Shown here: piece after piece, positions 1 to 9,776 of the stretch
Numbering within the stretch: position 1 is the stretch's first letter
Layout of the letters: each line of letters starts with the position of its first letter
NCBI GenBank assembly: GCA_013407085.1
Contig: JACCGJ010000639.1
Span: 1 to 64,000 of the forward strand
Direction of reading: 5' to 3'
Origin: Atriophallophorus winterbourni
Taxonomy: Eukaryota > Platyhelminthes > Trematoda > Plagiorchiida > Microphallidae
Length of the DNA: 64,000 nucleotides
Position numbers and translations under genes: made by a program
The notes under the pieces: model-generated
The model's database searches: none
What the model saw: the letters and a program-made list of their open reading frames with translations, nothing else
Told to the model about the DNA's origin: nothing

Positions 1-1600
1 ATTATTTATTATTGTTATTATTACACAAGTCTTTACAGACGATGTGCCAACAAGTATACCATGAAGAAGGTACATGATGAAAGAAAAAAAAGGAAAAAAG
101 GGGATTTTTTTGTCTGTCTGTTTACACATGCCGTTTTTGATCCTTTTTTGTCTTTTTTGGAATAAGGGGGGTCACTGATAAACGGGAACACAAGCACGGC
201 AGGATTCTCGCCACTGGTTCCTTTCTTTTGCCATCACACTGAGTGTTATCAGCCACATATCTTCACGGTCCTTCGGACCCCACCCGGGTAAGCGCGATGT
301 TCCCACGATGGCTAGTGGGGCTGTTAGACGCTTGAGGGTCTTCCGCCAGGTATTCCTTGTCCGCCACGGCGACGTTTCCAATCAGGTCCAGCGAGAGCAA
401 AAAGAGCTAGGCGAGGAAGGCGTCGCTCATCCATACGGAGAACGTGCCCCAGCCATCTCAGCTGGCACGTGGATATATGATCGGAGAGTGGCACAGAGTG
501 AACGCCGAGGACTGCCCTCCTGACGTCATCATTTCTGACTCTGTGTTGCCAGCTTAGACGAGCTATACTCCGCAGGCAGCGATGATCAAACGTCGATAAT
601 CGTTGACTATCGGCTTGACGCAGCGTCCACGTCTCGCAGCCATACAGTAGAACTGCTCGTACGGTGGCCTGGTACACTCTGCCCTTCAAGCGTAATCCAA
701 CATCGCGTCGGCGCCACAGATACCGTAGCCCAGCGAAAGCATGGCGTGCTCTTGCAATCCGTGCTGTGATTTCAGCTTCGATATCGCCCGCAGTTGTGAT
801 GCAGCTCCCTAGGTAGGTGAATCTGTCAGTCACTTCCAGTTTATGGTCTTCGATCGTCAAATCAAGTGTTGGGTCTGTCCAATCCTGTAGGAACACTTTG
901 CATTTTGACGGAGAGAAGTGTAATCCATACAGCGACAACTGATCAATGAGTAGATCCAAAGCGCTTTGTATGGCGCAAGCATCCTCTCCGAGGAGAGCAA
1001 TGTCGTCAGCATAGTCCAGATCCATAACTCGTCGACCGGGGAGCAGGTCGATCCCACAATTCGGTAGCTGAGCTGTTGCTGCCTGCATGACATCGTCAAT
1101 CGCAAAGTTGAATAGGAATGGGGAGATCGGACATCCTTGACGAACCCCGCTGGAAATGGTAAACTGCTTGGATAAATCACCATAGGCTTTGACTCTGCTG
1201 GTGGTGTGGCAGTACAGCTTCTTGAGCAGGATTACGTACTTCGGTGGGACACCATGGCGAATGAGACAGTTCCAGAGAGCGGTTCTGTTAATGGAATCAA
1301 AGGCTGCTCGTATGTCAAGAAAGACTATAATTATTGGACGTGCGTATTGGTAACGTTGCATCAAAATTTGGCGGAGCGTGAAGATTTGATCCACACACCC
1401 GCGTCCTCCTCCGAAACCAGCCTGTTCTTCTCGATACTCTGCTTCTCGGTAGCTGTTAAGCCTGATCAGAATGATTGCACGGATGTGCAATCGTACAGTA
1501 CTTCTGTGCTGTGCGGCTAACATCGTGCTAAATTGATTAGCCATCGGTGGTAAGCTGCATGCTGAAACAGTCTGGAGTCTCACCACCATTTCTATTTTCT
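1..1600 (-). mobile_element. RTE-clade non-LTR retrotransposon, 5'-truncated
   Basis: The minus strand reads from a truncated reverse transcriptase near 1600 to the conserved C-terminal tail near 172. It ends with a TAA/CAA-rich trinucleotide stretch at about 1-28, as expected of the simple-repeat 3' ends of RTE elements. Only the 3' half of the RT remains; no endonuclease is present. At its truncated 5' end it abuts a plus-strand CR1 3'-UTR fragment. Confidence 0.8.
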
Positions 1601-1607
1601 TTTTCAT
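172..1607 (-). pseudogene. RTE-type reverse transcriptase (broken)
   Basis: RNA-dependent DNA polymerase of an RTE-clade element. Starting inside the fingers, the frame shows FLDIRAAFDS, SGVRQGCPISPFLFN, the catalytic box YADDIALL and the thumb-side motifs FTYLGS and LLYGCETW, then the C-terminal RWLGHVLRM. The frame ends at 324, but the typical tail (RLPGWGPKD, then MAKERNQWRESC) continues in another minus frame at 381-172. There is thus a frameshift around 330-380. The N-terminal endonuclease and first RT motifs are missing. It is one of many genomic copies and not expected to make active protein. Family assignment rests on the YADDI box and this tail. Confidence 0.8.
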
Positions 1608-1716
1608 ATCTGTCTAGGCCTGGGCAAACTGACAGTATCTTAGACGACGTGCAGTCTTTGGCTGTGCGGCATTTTGCCTGGATCAGGCTTGTGCGATCAT
1701 TCATTCATTCAACCAC
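1590..1716 (+). repeat. CR1-type 3'-UTR/tail fragment
   Basis: The segment around 1601-1635 repeats, in opposite orientation, the 3' UTR of the CR1 copy whose RT ends at 5302 (the matching piece lies at about 5225-5262 on the minus strand). It ends in CATTCATTCATT-like repeats near 1697-1712, the usual style of CR1 tail. No coding potential is visible. Confidence 0.5.
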
Positions 1717-1725
1717 TGCTAAATC

Positions 1726-2545
1726 TTAAGCACGATACTGCCATGGTGGAGCAATCAGCTCAGTCATTAACTTTGGTCCAGAAGGTGAAACCAACCTCAG
1801 ACTCCCATCCAAAAAAGCTCCCCAACACCACGGTGGCCGTGTGGTGAATGGCGTTTCAAACGGTTTTGTTCTTTTAAAAAGCTCCAATGCCAGACCTGAA
1901 ATCGCAGATGTCATAAGGATGGATTCTGTCCTCCGAACAGTAATGATGATAAGAAGACTAGTCATCCAACTTTTCAAAGCGTCCTCAGTCGAAATCAGTG
2001 TACGCTACCTTTAAAGTTTATTTCGAAGCTCGCCGACGATTCATCACCATATGTATAAATCAGAAGCCAGTGGGCCTGCAATTGGATACTGCCTATGACA
2101 TAACTATAATCTCACATGCCACTTGAGATCTTATCGGAAAACACACCTTATGCCCCACTGAACATTGTGCTCAAGATGTTTCAGGAAATACCCTACAGAT
2201 AACTGGTGAGCTAAATTGTGACGTCTCCTTCAGCGATACTAAATTCACCGGAACTTCTTATCTGACAGAGCATGTGCAGCTAAACTTACTTGGACTTGAT
2301 TGCACCTTACCTCTGAATTCTGTGTGCATTAACGTCTCTCTTGCTCATACAGAAAATTCTAAACGATGTTTCACAGATGGCATAAGGTTCACCTTCAGTT
2401 CTGTTTTCCAACCCGGTTTATGCTGCTGTTCTAAATTCAAAGCAACTCTCAAACTTCACCTAATGCTCAGCCAGTATTTCGACCCAAGCGTCCAGTCCCT
2501 TATGCAGCTCTTGAGACTGTAAATAGAGTTTATCAATAGTCAATA
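1726..2545 (+). pseudogene. Gypsy protease and N-terminal RT fragment
   Basis: Across several frames the plus strand shows a retropepsin core (LQLDTAYDITIIS, near 2071-2106), GELNCDVSF, NLLGLD, then the spacer leading into RT with PVFRPKRPVPYAALETVNR at about 2475-2525. These are the hallmarks of Mag/CsRn1-type Gypsy polyproteins. The catalytic DTG/DSG appears as DTA followed by a Y, so it may be inactive. Frameshifts occur throughout. The reading breaks off shortly after VNR, exactly where the CR1 copy begins. Confidence 0.65.
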
Positions 2546-4558
2546 GTATATTGTGGTAGAAAAAGCGACAAGCTTAAAAGAAAACCAGAGGATGTTGTAC
2601 ACATGGATTCGAAAGTTCAGGGTTAAAATTAAGGTCCGAATGAAGAAAAACGTTGATACTGTAAGGGATGGGGATGCGAGCACCACAAAAATTTGGTTGA
2701 TACTTCCAGTTGAAAGCAGTTTGTGCGGAAAAAAAAGTGCAGTATCATAGAGTATAGAAAGTTATAGCTTTTCAAACGTTATGAAGCAAATGAAACAAGT
2801 GCATATCTAAACGGTCTTTAAAAATAGAAAGGGAAGGGGCAGACACAACAAAAAGTGGTAGATTGTTCCAGGTTTGTGCAACACGAACGGCAAAAAAGTG
2901 TTTACGACAGTCCAACCTGCTTTGTTAATGGGCAATTTTTAAATGATGCCCACGCGTACGATTGCCGGTAGCAAGCACAAGCAGTTCTTTACAGGGATGG
3001 CATTCTTCAGTGAGTATCCTGTACGCCAGTATCAAGTCGCCACGGATTCGACGGTACTTGGATGAAAATAGGTTTAGTGCAGTGAGACGATCTTCGTAAG
3101 TATAACACTCAAGCCCCTTTACCAGTCTCGTGGCATGGCGTTGAGGCCGCTCAAGTACAAGTTCGTCACGCTTCAGCCACGGATGCCAGACGGAAACCGC
3201 ATACTCCAAATGAGGGCGAACGTACGAATTTAGGAGGGCTGGAAAGAAGCGTATGTCAAACCGACCGAGAGCTCGCTTCAGTAGACCAACGTTTCGATTC
3301 GCCACACGTGATGCCTTGATACATTGAGCCGAACATCCGAGGTCGTTCTGAACTAACACACCAAGGTCTCTCTCTTGTCGACTAGCGAGGAGCTGGACAT
3401 CACCCAGGGTATAAATGGGGTTACCCTCTTTTCGGATGCGAAGTACATGACATTTTTCAGCATTGAACGGTAAATGGTTCGCTACCGACCAGGCGTGAAG
3501 GGAATTTAAATCAGACTGCAACTCGCTAATAGCGTTTGGGCAAGAAAGCTCGCGCCATATTTTGATGTCATCAGCAAACATTAGAAATGGGGATGTCACT
3601 TGTTTGCCGATGTCATTGACGAATAAAAGAAAAAGTCTTGGTCCAAGAACCGATCCTTGGGGTACTCCACATTCAGTAGGGAAGGTCTCGGAAAGCGTCT
3701 CACGCACCCGCACACAAAGAGTCCTGGAGGACAGAAATGCAGCTATCCATGTCAAGAGTGGAGGGCCAATTCCAAGAGTACGTAGCTTATGAATAAGTAC
3801 CGCGTGGTGAACTCTGTCAAAAGCCTTAGAAAAATCAAGGTAGATAACGTCCACTCCGTATCCATGGTTGACTGATCTGGTCCAACTGTCTCTAGCTAGG
3901 AGTAAATTTGAAGTGCATGAATGACCACGGCGAAATCCATGCTGCTCACTAGTGATCAGACCCGAGAATTCGAATGCGCTCATTATATCTTCTGCAATGA
4001 TCGACTCCATAATTTTGGACAGCACCGGAGTTAATGTAACTGGCCGATAATTCCCTGCGTCACTGCGGTTACCTCCTTTGAATATTGGAGTTATTATTCC
4101 TTCCTTCCAAACGTCTGGCACTGCAACCGTGTCTAATAAGCGCTGAAAATACAACGCAAGAGGTTCAGAAATGGCATCAGCGACTGCTTGTACCGCCTTT
4201 GGCGTGATTTGATCGATTCCTGCAGAAGAATTTGCACGAAGCAGCAATATCTGCTTTCTTACTCGGGTAGCAGTAAATGTAACCGATGAAATATGGAAGG
4301 GAAGATCAGGCTGCAAAAATAGCGGTAACTCTTTTGCCGAATTGCGGAAGATTGGCATGAATGCGCTCTCAAGGCATTTGCGGCCTCCTTCATACTTGTG
4401 GTCGGACCTCCATCAGTTTGTAGTGGCGGGATACCAGAGCGAACCTGTTGCTGCTCGTTGACATACTTATATAGTGACTTTGGGTTACACGCAAACCGGT
4501 TTGCAAGGAAAGTCTGGTGGTGCAGCTTGTCTTGGCGTACCAGTGTAGTACAATAATT
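2530..4558 (-). mobile_element. CR1-like non-LTR retrotransposon (copy B), 5'-truncated
   Basis: This minus-strand insert inside the Gypsy remnant carries the RT from just before its N-terminal motifs to the C-terminus, then a 3' UTR to about 2535. The extreme 3' end carries a short repeat (TATTGAC-like, twice), as CR1 tails do. The 5' end at about 4555 is the usual CR1 truncation. Its UTR resembles that of the decayed copy at 42.45 kb. Confidence 0.75.
2778..4553 (-). pseudogene. CR1-like reverse transcriptase
   Basis: The longest single frame is 4358-2925 (477 residues). It contains AGIDQITPKAV, the KGGNRSDAGNYRPVTLTP block, YLDFSKAFDRV, CGVPQGSVLGPRLF and the catalytic FADDIKIW. The thumb shows YVRPHLEYAVSVWHPWLKRD and RRIRGDLI. 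Upstream, 4553-4360 in a neighbouring frame encodes the preceding linker (NPKSLYKYVNEQQ, then ALRA). Downstream, about 2930-2780 encodes the expected C-terminus (HFFAVRV, TWNNLP, FKDRLD). At least two frameshifts therefore break the ORF. The endonuclease is absent. Confidence 0.8.
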
Positions 4559-4563
4559 ACTAC

Positions 4564-4815
4564 AACAATCTGGAGTTATTGAACCTGTCAGTTACTCTTC
4601 ATGGGCTGCTCCTATCGTTATCAATCAGATAACTAATGGATCCGTATGTATTTGTGCCAATTATTTCACATGACCCAATAATGCTTTGCTTTCTCATCGA
4701 TATCCACTCCCAATTCCCGAATATCTATTCACACGTCTAAACGGTGGAATATATTTCGCGAAACTTGATCTGTCGGATGCATATCTTTAAATTGAGGTCG
4801 AGGTTACATCGTTAC
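4564..4815 (+). pseudogene. Gypsy RT fragment, right half
   Basis: The plus frame reads GVIEPVSYSSWAAPIV, then a palm segment ending NGGIYFAKLDLSDAYL before a stop and IEVE. It continues the RT begun at 2475-2545 and interrupted by the CR1 insert. The AKLDLSDAYL block contains the first catalytic aspartate of RT. The sequence loses similarity near 4815-4850. Confidence 0.65.
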
Positions 4816-4929
4816 TAAAGGGGAATTAGCTGTTACAATAATTTAAAAATTATCGCACGATCATAAAATTCGTAAATGAGCATGGCGCTTCTGGCCAAGG
4901 ACAAGTTCAAGTTCAGTGTTCAAGTTCAA

Positions 4930-5035
4930 GTTACACAGGGCTGAAGGTGTCTAAAAGTAAATCACGTGCCTAGATTTCCTTCGACAGTATGCGGTTAAGC
5001 ACCCGGCACTTCGAAATCGAGTATACAGTTCGTAC
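4930..5035 (-). repeat. CR1 C-terminal fragment, shared with 12405-12490
   Basis: About 90 bp here and at 12405-12490 are clearly similar (for example the shared CTAGATTTCC, CGACAGTATGCGG-like and AGCACC words). In the 12.4 kb copy the segment lies in a CR1 RT C-terminus, so this is probably a further CR1 scrap. A short duplication of CAAGTTCAAGTT-type words lies just left of it at 4903-4932. Confidence 0.4.
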
Positions 5036-5301
5036 TTTTTACACGTTCTTGTTTCCGAATATCTGGAAAGTAAGGTAGGGTTTCTCTTCACCAGCACGGT
5101 GAGAGGTCAGCTATTCAGGAAACAATGCAATAATATGCGTGACAATGTTGGTGTATGAAAATGACTAGCCTAATGAGGTTATAAGTAAAAACACAGTCAT
5201 CGACTGGATGCGCGGGCTAATTTACTGTCAGGTTGTCCAGGCCTAGACAGATATGAAAAAAATGTAAAAATACGTTTTTTGTTTTTTTATGAAGTTTTTT
5301 A

Positions 5302-7158
5302 TTAGACAATATGCGGAAATATGATAGACCATTTAACGTCTAATTCCCTTTTAAAGCTCAACACATTTGGGAGGCTTACTATGCAATCTGGGAGCTTGTT
5401 CCAGAAGTTGACCACACGGTTGCTGAAAAAGTGCTCACGTGCCAGCAACCTGGGCCTACTCTTAAGAAGTTTCATGAAATTACACCTTGCAGCTGCTTTA
5501 GGTGCAAGTTTAAGGATTTCAGTAATATTATCACCCGTAAGACCCTTTAGAATCTTGAAGGCTTCTATAAGGTCACCTCGCAGCCGCCGTCTCCTTAGTG
5601 AGAACAAACCGAGGTACTTGAGTCTAGCCTCATAAGTTTTAACTGTTTGACTTTCAACCATCCTAGTCGCAAGGCGCTGGACCCTTTTGAGACATGCTAT
5701 ATCCTTTTTTAAGTACGGTGCCCAGGATTGAACGCAGTACTCCAAGTGAGGCCGCACGACTACTTTGTATAAGGGGATGAAGATTGAAGGTTTTCGGCAA
5801 GATAACGCTGAGCGAAGTCTGAACAATTCTCTGCGAGCCTTGTTTGCAGCTTCGGCACATTGAGTAGCCCATTTAAAATCGCCTGTTATAGTATTGCCAA
5901 GATCCTTCACTTTCTGAGCAGCCGCTATTCTGATAGTTCCTTCACCAACTTCTATTTGAGTTGTCGTTAAATCAGTCGTCAGAAGACAGCTCTTTCCCAA
6001 GTTTAGTGGAAAGTCCCAGGTCTTTCTCCACTCGATTACTTTTTCTAAATCAGAGATAAGCGTATCTCTACTGTCGGTTCCTAGAATCTTAACATCATCA
6101 GCAAACAGAAAGCAGTATGAAATCAAGCACGCTGCCAGGTCGTTTACAAAAATAAGGAAAAAGTAATGGACCAAGCACCGAGCCTTGAGGCACTCCACTG
6201 AGAATCAGTGATTCCTCCGAGCACACCCCTGCAATTCTAACATAGTTAGTGCGATCAGTCAAAAAGCTCTCTAACCAGCGATGTAGGTCACCTGTGACGC
6301 CACACATACTTAGTTTTTGCAGAAGGTACCTATTCTTCACTGAGTCAAATGCCTTTTGAAAATCAAGATAGCAGACTTCGACTACTCTCCCTTCATTAAG
6401 GCGTAATGTCACTTCGACAAGAAAGCATAGAAGATTGGTTAGGCAGGACCTTCCTTTCCAGAATCCGGGCTAAGCATCGGATAGTAAGGGATTGGCTACC
6501 AAATGTTACATAAGTTGTGCCGAATGAATTTTTTCAAGCACTTGCAAAGAATGCTTGTCAGGGTTACTGGCCTGTAGTTGTGTACATCCGAAACGGGACC
6601 TTTTTGGTATATGGCTATTACTGCCGCTAGTTTCCAATCACCCAGTAGCATACCTTGACGTAAGGTAGCTTCGAAAAGACTTCTGATTGCAAGGCTAATT
6701 ATATTCGCGAGCGGTTGAAGAATAGCTGGATGTATACCGTCGGGCACAGCTGACATAGTTTTATCCAGCTGCGACAGAACTGCGGTGACCATTTCCCGAT
6801 TAACTTCCACTGAGATAAAGGGAGGTGCTCTGCACTCGTGAGTTTTTGAACAGTTACCTGAATCGCGTCGATACAAACTGCAGAAGAATAAATGCAACGC
6901 ATCGGCTTTTTCCGGTGCAGTCAAAGCCGTATTACCATCGCCCAGCACTAACGTAACTATTTCTTCTCTTAATGATCGCTTGGACTCAACATGACCATAA
7001 AAAGCTTTCAAGTTAATCTTTGCTTTTTTTGGAAAGTCGGGATTTGAAGTCCCTTTCAGCTTTCCTTTGCAGCGCAACAGCTGAATTTCTGGTCTGTACG
7101 TACTGCAGTCTAGATCTGTGAGTTCCACAGAATTTGTAAGTCCCCTAGCGTGGGGCAC
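5302..7158 (-). pseudogene. CR1 reverse transcriptase (copy A)
   Basis: Three overlapping frames cover the RT. Frame 7158-6496 carries the N-terminal linker, KTMSAVPDGIHPAIL and the KGPVSDVHNYRPVTLTS block. Frame 6412-6098 has YLDFQKAFDSV and LSGVPQGSVLGPLLF. Frame 6198-5302 has FADDVKIL, then the thumb (VRPHLEYCVQSWAPYLKKD, RRRRLRGDLIEAF) and the C-terminal HFFSNRVVNFWNKLP. Frameshifts lie near 6490 and 6150. Its final motif set places it in the same broad CR1 group as copies C and D. Confidence 0.8.
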
Positions 7159-7189
7159 GACATCTAATAGCCTTGCGAATAGACGCGCT

Positions 7190-8060
7190 TCACCAGGGTG
7201 GTTTTCCTCGCGTTCTCACCCGTTGTAGTGGAACAAAACTATCCTGTAGTTGTAAAAGTTGCCCTTTTGTATTATTCCACCTGATTTCTACACTACGTTC
7301 TAATTCGTCTGGTTTCCAACTTAGATTCATTGCTTGAGTTTGTAGTTGGACGATGTCCATTCGACCAAAGTAGCGGGACATATTTACTTGGGGACTAGGA
7401 TGGACTAAAGTCCAGTCAAGAAGAATTACAGCGTGGTCGCTCTTGCCTAATGGCGAAAGGTATTTGATTCCATGAATATCTCTCTCATGAGACGATAGAA
7501 CCAAATCTGAAGTTGACGGAGTATGTCCTGTTCTAAACCTTGTATGTTTCCTGACATGTTGATAAAAGGCCCCGACACGAAACCAGTTTAGATGTTGCGA
7601 CTCAACTGGCTCTGGTGAAGAAATTTCAGTACGCCAAAAATGCCTGGGAGATTGAAGTCTCCAGCAATTAGTAATGCGTTGCATTGCTCTTTTAGTACTT
7701 TCAATGTGTCCATCAGTAATTGATCGTCTAATGATGAAGTAGTCGGGCCTCTATAAGCACATGCAAGTGCCAGTCTTCTCCTAGCGACAGTAGGAAATAC
7801 CGATGTTAGTTGGATTGAATGAGAAGCAATCTTTATCGATGTCTCACTGTGGCAAGATCTTCGTTTATCATAATTGCCACTCCCCCTCCCGTAGCACCAG
7901 TATCCCTATCCTGACGATAGATGGCATACTTCGTTGATACAAATGACGGAACATGATCATCTGGTTTCAACCATGATTCGGAGATGGCAATTATGTCGAC
8001 CTGATTTTCCAGTGAAGCAACCAGCAGCTCACCCCATTTATCACGTATACTGCAAGCATT
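7190..8060 (-). pseudogene. CR1 apurinic-like endonuclease domain
   Basis: Across frames the minus strand reads VDIIAISESWLKPDDHVPSF and GGGVAIMI near 8000-7840. Then come HTPSTSDLVLSS and LSPLGKSDHAVIL in the frame 7684-7190. These correspond to the ETW/SESW, GGGV and C-terminal SDH blocks of the L1/CR1 EEP endonuclease, which nicks the target for target-primed reverse transcription. Stops and shifts occur between 7840 and 7690. Confidence 0.65.
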
Positions 8061-8332
8061 TGTGTACAGTACATAGTTATTTCCATTCTGCGCACATTTT
8101 GATCCACCTTTACTCGGGGTGGGAGCACCGTCGCTGATACCCTGTTTTTTGAAACCGAAGAAGTTGATAAGTGGCTAGACTGCCATTGCGAACGAGCTTG
8201 CACCGGCCTAATGGCAGTTGTACATAGACTTTCCTCGTTCAGGAGCCTACTGAAAAGCGAGTTTTCCATGCACACGTATTCTACTGGCGGGCCATTTTGG
8301 AGTACATTTTCATTGACGACTACAGCAGATGA

Positions 8333-8833
8333 CTAAAACATTTTATGGTGGCTAAGGTTGATCCCTTTTATGAAAGTTTTCAAGCCAGTCACGGGCGCTT
8401 TTGAACGCTTTCCATGAAAATGTGGTAAGGGCCCTGTATTCTGGACAACTTTGAAACGTCCATTTGCGTAGCGTTCAAGGTAAGCACTTTTTAAAAGAAG
8501 CGTATCCCTGTCCTGCTGGTTTATAAATTCTACCAAGATCGGACGAGCGCTACTTACAGTTGTGTTTAACTGGCCTACACGATGGTCCCTTTTTACCTGG
8601 CAGTTAATTAGCCCTGCCATGCGCAAAATGTCTTGAACCTTGGAACGGTCCATTTGGCGCCGGGATTTGTTTTCGCGAATCAGCGGCTCTTCCCTAGTTA
8701 GGATGAGAAAAGTGCGAGATGGCCTCGTTTCCGCCATTTTATGGGGTGCAGCAAGCTTATTAACTTGCTCAGCCAAGGCATTTCTTTGCCTTTCTAAAGC
8801 AACGTAGTTAGCTTGCTGTGGTTTACCGGACAT
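8333..8833 (-). pseudogene. CR1 ORF1, RNA-binding part
   Basis: A 166-residue minus-strand frame starts with a predicted coiled coil (LERQRNALAEQVNKLA). An RRM-like region follows: HRVGQLNTT, RPILVEF, then DTLLLKSAYLERYANGRFKV. This layout matches the nucleic-acid-binding half of CR1 ORF1 proteins. It is separated from the PHD part by a frame break near 8850. The comparable region in the CR1 copy at 20.94 kb (21030-21842) reads LKITFANERDMENVLLNSYLL. Confidence 0.55.
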
Positions 8834-8869
8834 TTATCGTTATCGACGGTTTTCTTTTTAGGGTTCTTT

Positions 8870-9226
8870 TTACCCCCTGTGTTTCTTGTCGATCCTTACA
8901 AATGGTACTGCGGACAGGGACAGGTTTTGTTGAAGGGGGTGTTTTTTTCTTACGACTTCGGCGTAGGACAATGAAGAATTCGTACTTTCCGCTACAACAT
9001 TGTTCAAACTACTGGCAGAGGTCCTCAGGAAAACTTTCCTTGCTTTTCGCTTACACTCCCAGCATACCCATTCAATGAAACTATTTTTACAATACGTTTC
9101 GTATTGCTTGGCAAGAATGCTAGAGCATTTTGGATGAGCCCATCTCTGGCACACGTCACAAGCTATGCCTCCCACTACTTTTTTACAACATTCGATTGAA
9201 ATACAGAGATAGGACACTTTAGGCAT
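8870..9226 (-). pseudogene. CR1 ORF1, PHD-finger part
   Basis: A start at 9226 gives MPKVSYLC, then a Cys/His array (CC, then CDVCQRWAHPKC, then WVCWEC) of the PHD or PHD-like type found at the N-terminus of CR1-family ORF1 proteins. ORF1 proteins bind RNA or DNA and act in the retrotransposition particle. The frame continues into a low-complexity Ser/Asn-rich linker with SYAEVVRKK and stops near 8870. The ORF could also start at 9346, but the added 40 residues are AT-driven and unlike a protein. Confidence 0.6.
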
Positions 9227-9451
9227 AGTCAGATTTTTTAAAAATTTGAATTTCAATAGATAGATATATATATAAATTTTCAAAACGTAATAAAATATGT
9301 TGATTCTAGTTATGATGTGTATATAATGCGATAAATTGATTACCAATTTACAGCAAAATCAAAGAACAGCGATTTGGAAATGGATTATGTGGAAGTTGAA
9401 CGTACCGTCAGTGTAGTTTCGTTCAGTGTAGTTTAGTTCAGTTCAATTGCA

Positions 9452-9690
9452 GTGGACAGTAAGTGGCTAACTAGCCAATCTAGCGTCCAGAATTTCTTTA
9501 GGTGGAAAGCTGCAGAGAAGCAACCACCAATACTGAAGCGTTTTTTATTATTGTGCTTAGGATATCCTCGACAATCACGACCCCAAGAAATGATACGTGT
9601 TGTATTTAGGAAGCACCTCGTTATGAATGATGCTGAAAAAATAAAAATAAATTTCTCTTTACCAGTACGGTTAAAGGTCAGTTTAAGGAA
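9452..9690 (+). repeat. Repeat R, copy 1 (CR1 3'-UTR sequence)
   Basis: About 230 bp aligned end to end with 11940-12160: both begin AAGTGGCTA, share GCGTCCAGAATTT, and end near ACCAG(T/C)AC(G/C)GT. A third partial copy lies at about 5060-5110. All three sit just 3' of a minus-strand CR1 RT, so the simplest reading is a shared 3' UTR. A plus-strand frame here (83 residues) is not conserved in copy 2 beyond 34 residues and is not called a gene. Confidence 0.6.
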
Positions 9691-9776
9691 TTTGGGTATT
9701 TGAAAAAAGAAATCTAGCATTTACTCGATTTACCAGCAACGCTATGAATTGTGAACTACCTAATCTTGCATAAAAA

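Larger units (their letters stand above)
1726..4850 (+). mobile_element. Gypsy (Mag-like) LTR element remnant, interrupted by a CR1 copy
   Basis: Two plus-strand pieces, 1726-2545 and 4560-4850, form one Gypsy pol fragment: protease and the start of RT on the left, the next RT blocks on the right. The minus-strand CR1 copy at 2530-4558 separates them. No LTRs, gag, RNase H or integrase were found. Confidence 0.7.
5036..9350 (-). mobile_element. CR1-like non-LTR retrotransposon (copy A), near full length
   Basis: In minus-strand order it has ORF1 with a PHD-type zinc finger (from 9226), an ORF1 RNA-binding segment (8833-8333), an endonuclease (about 8060-7190), RT (7158-5302) and a 3' UTR to about 5036. 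The UTR contains part of a repeat also found beside the CR1 copies at 9.45 and 11.94 kb. Several frameshifts and stops break it. About 4.2 kb in all, it is one of the two most complete CR1 copies in the window. Confidence 0.75.

Noticed and set aside
9452..9703. 83-residue plus ORF in repeat R
   Set aside because: Only the first third is conserved in the copy at 11.94 kb, where the frame then breaks; it lies in a CR1 3' UTR.
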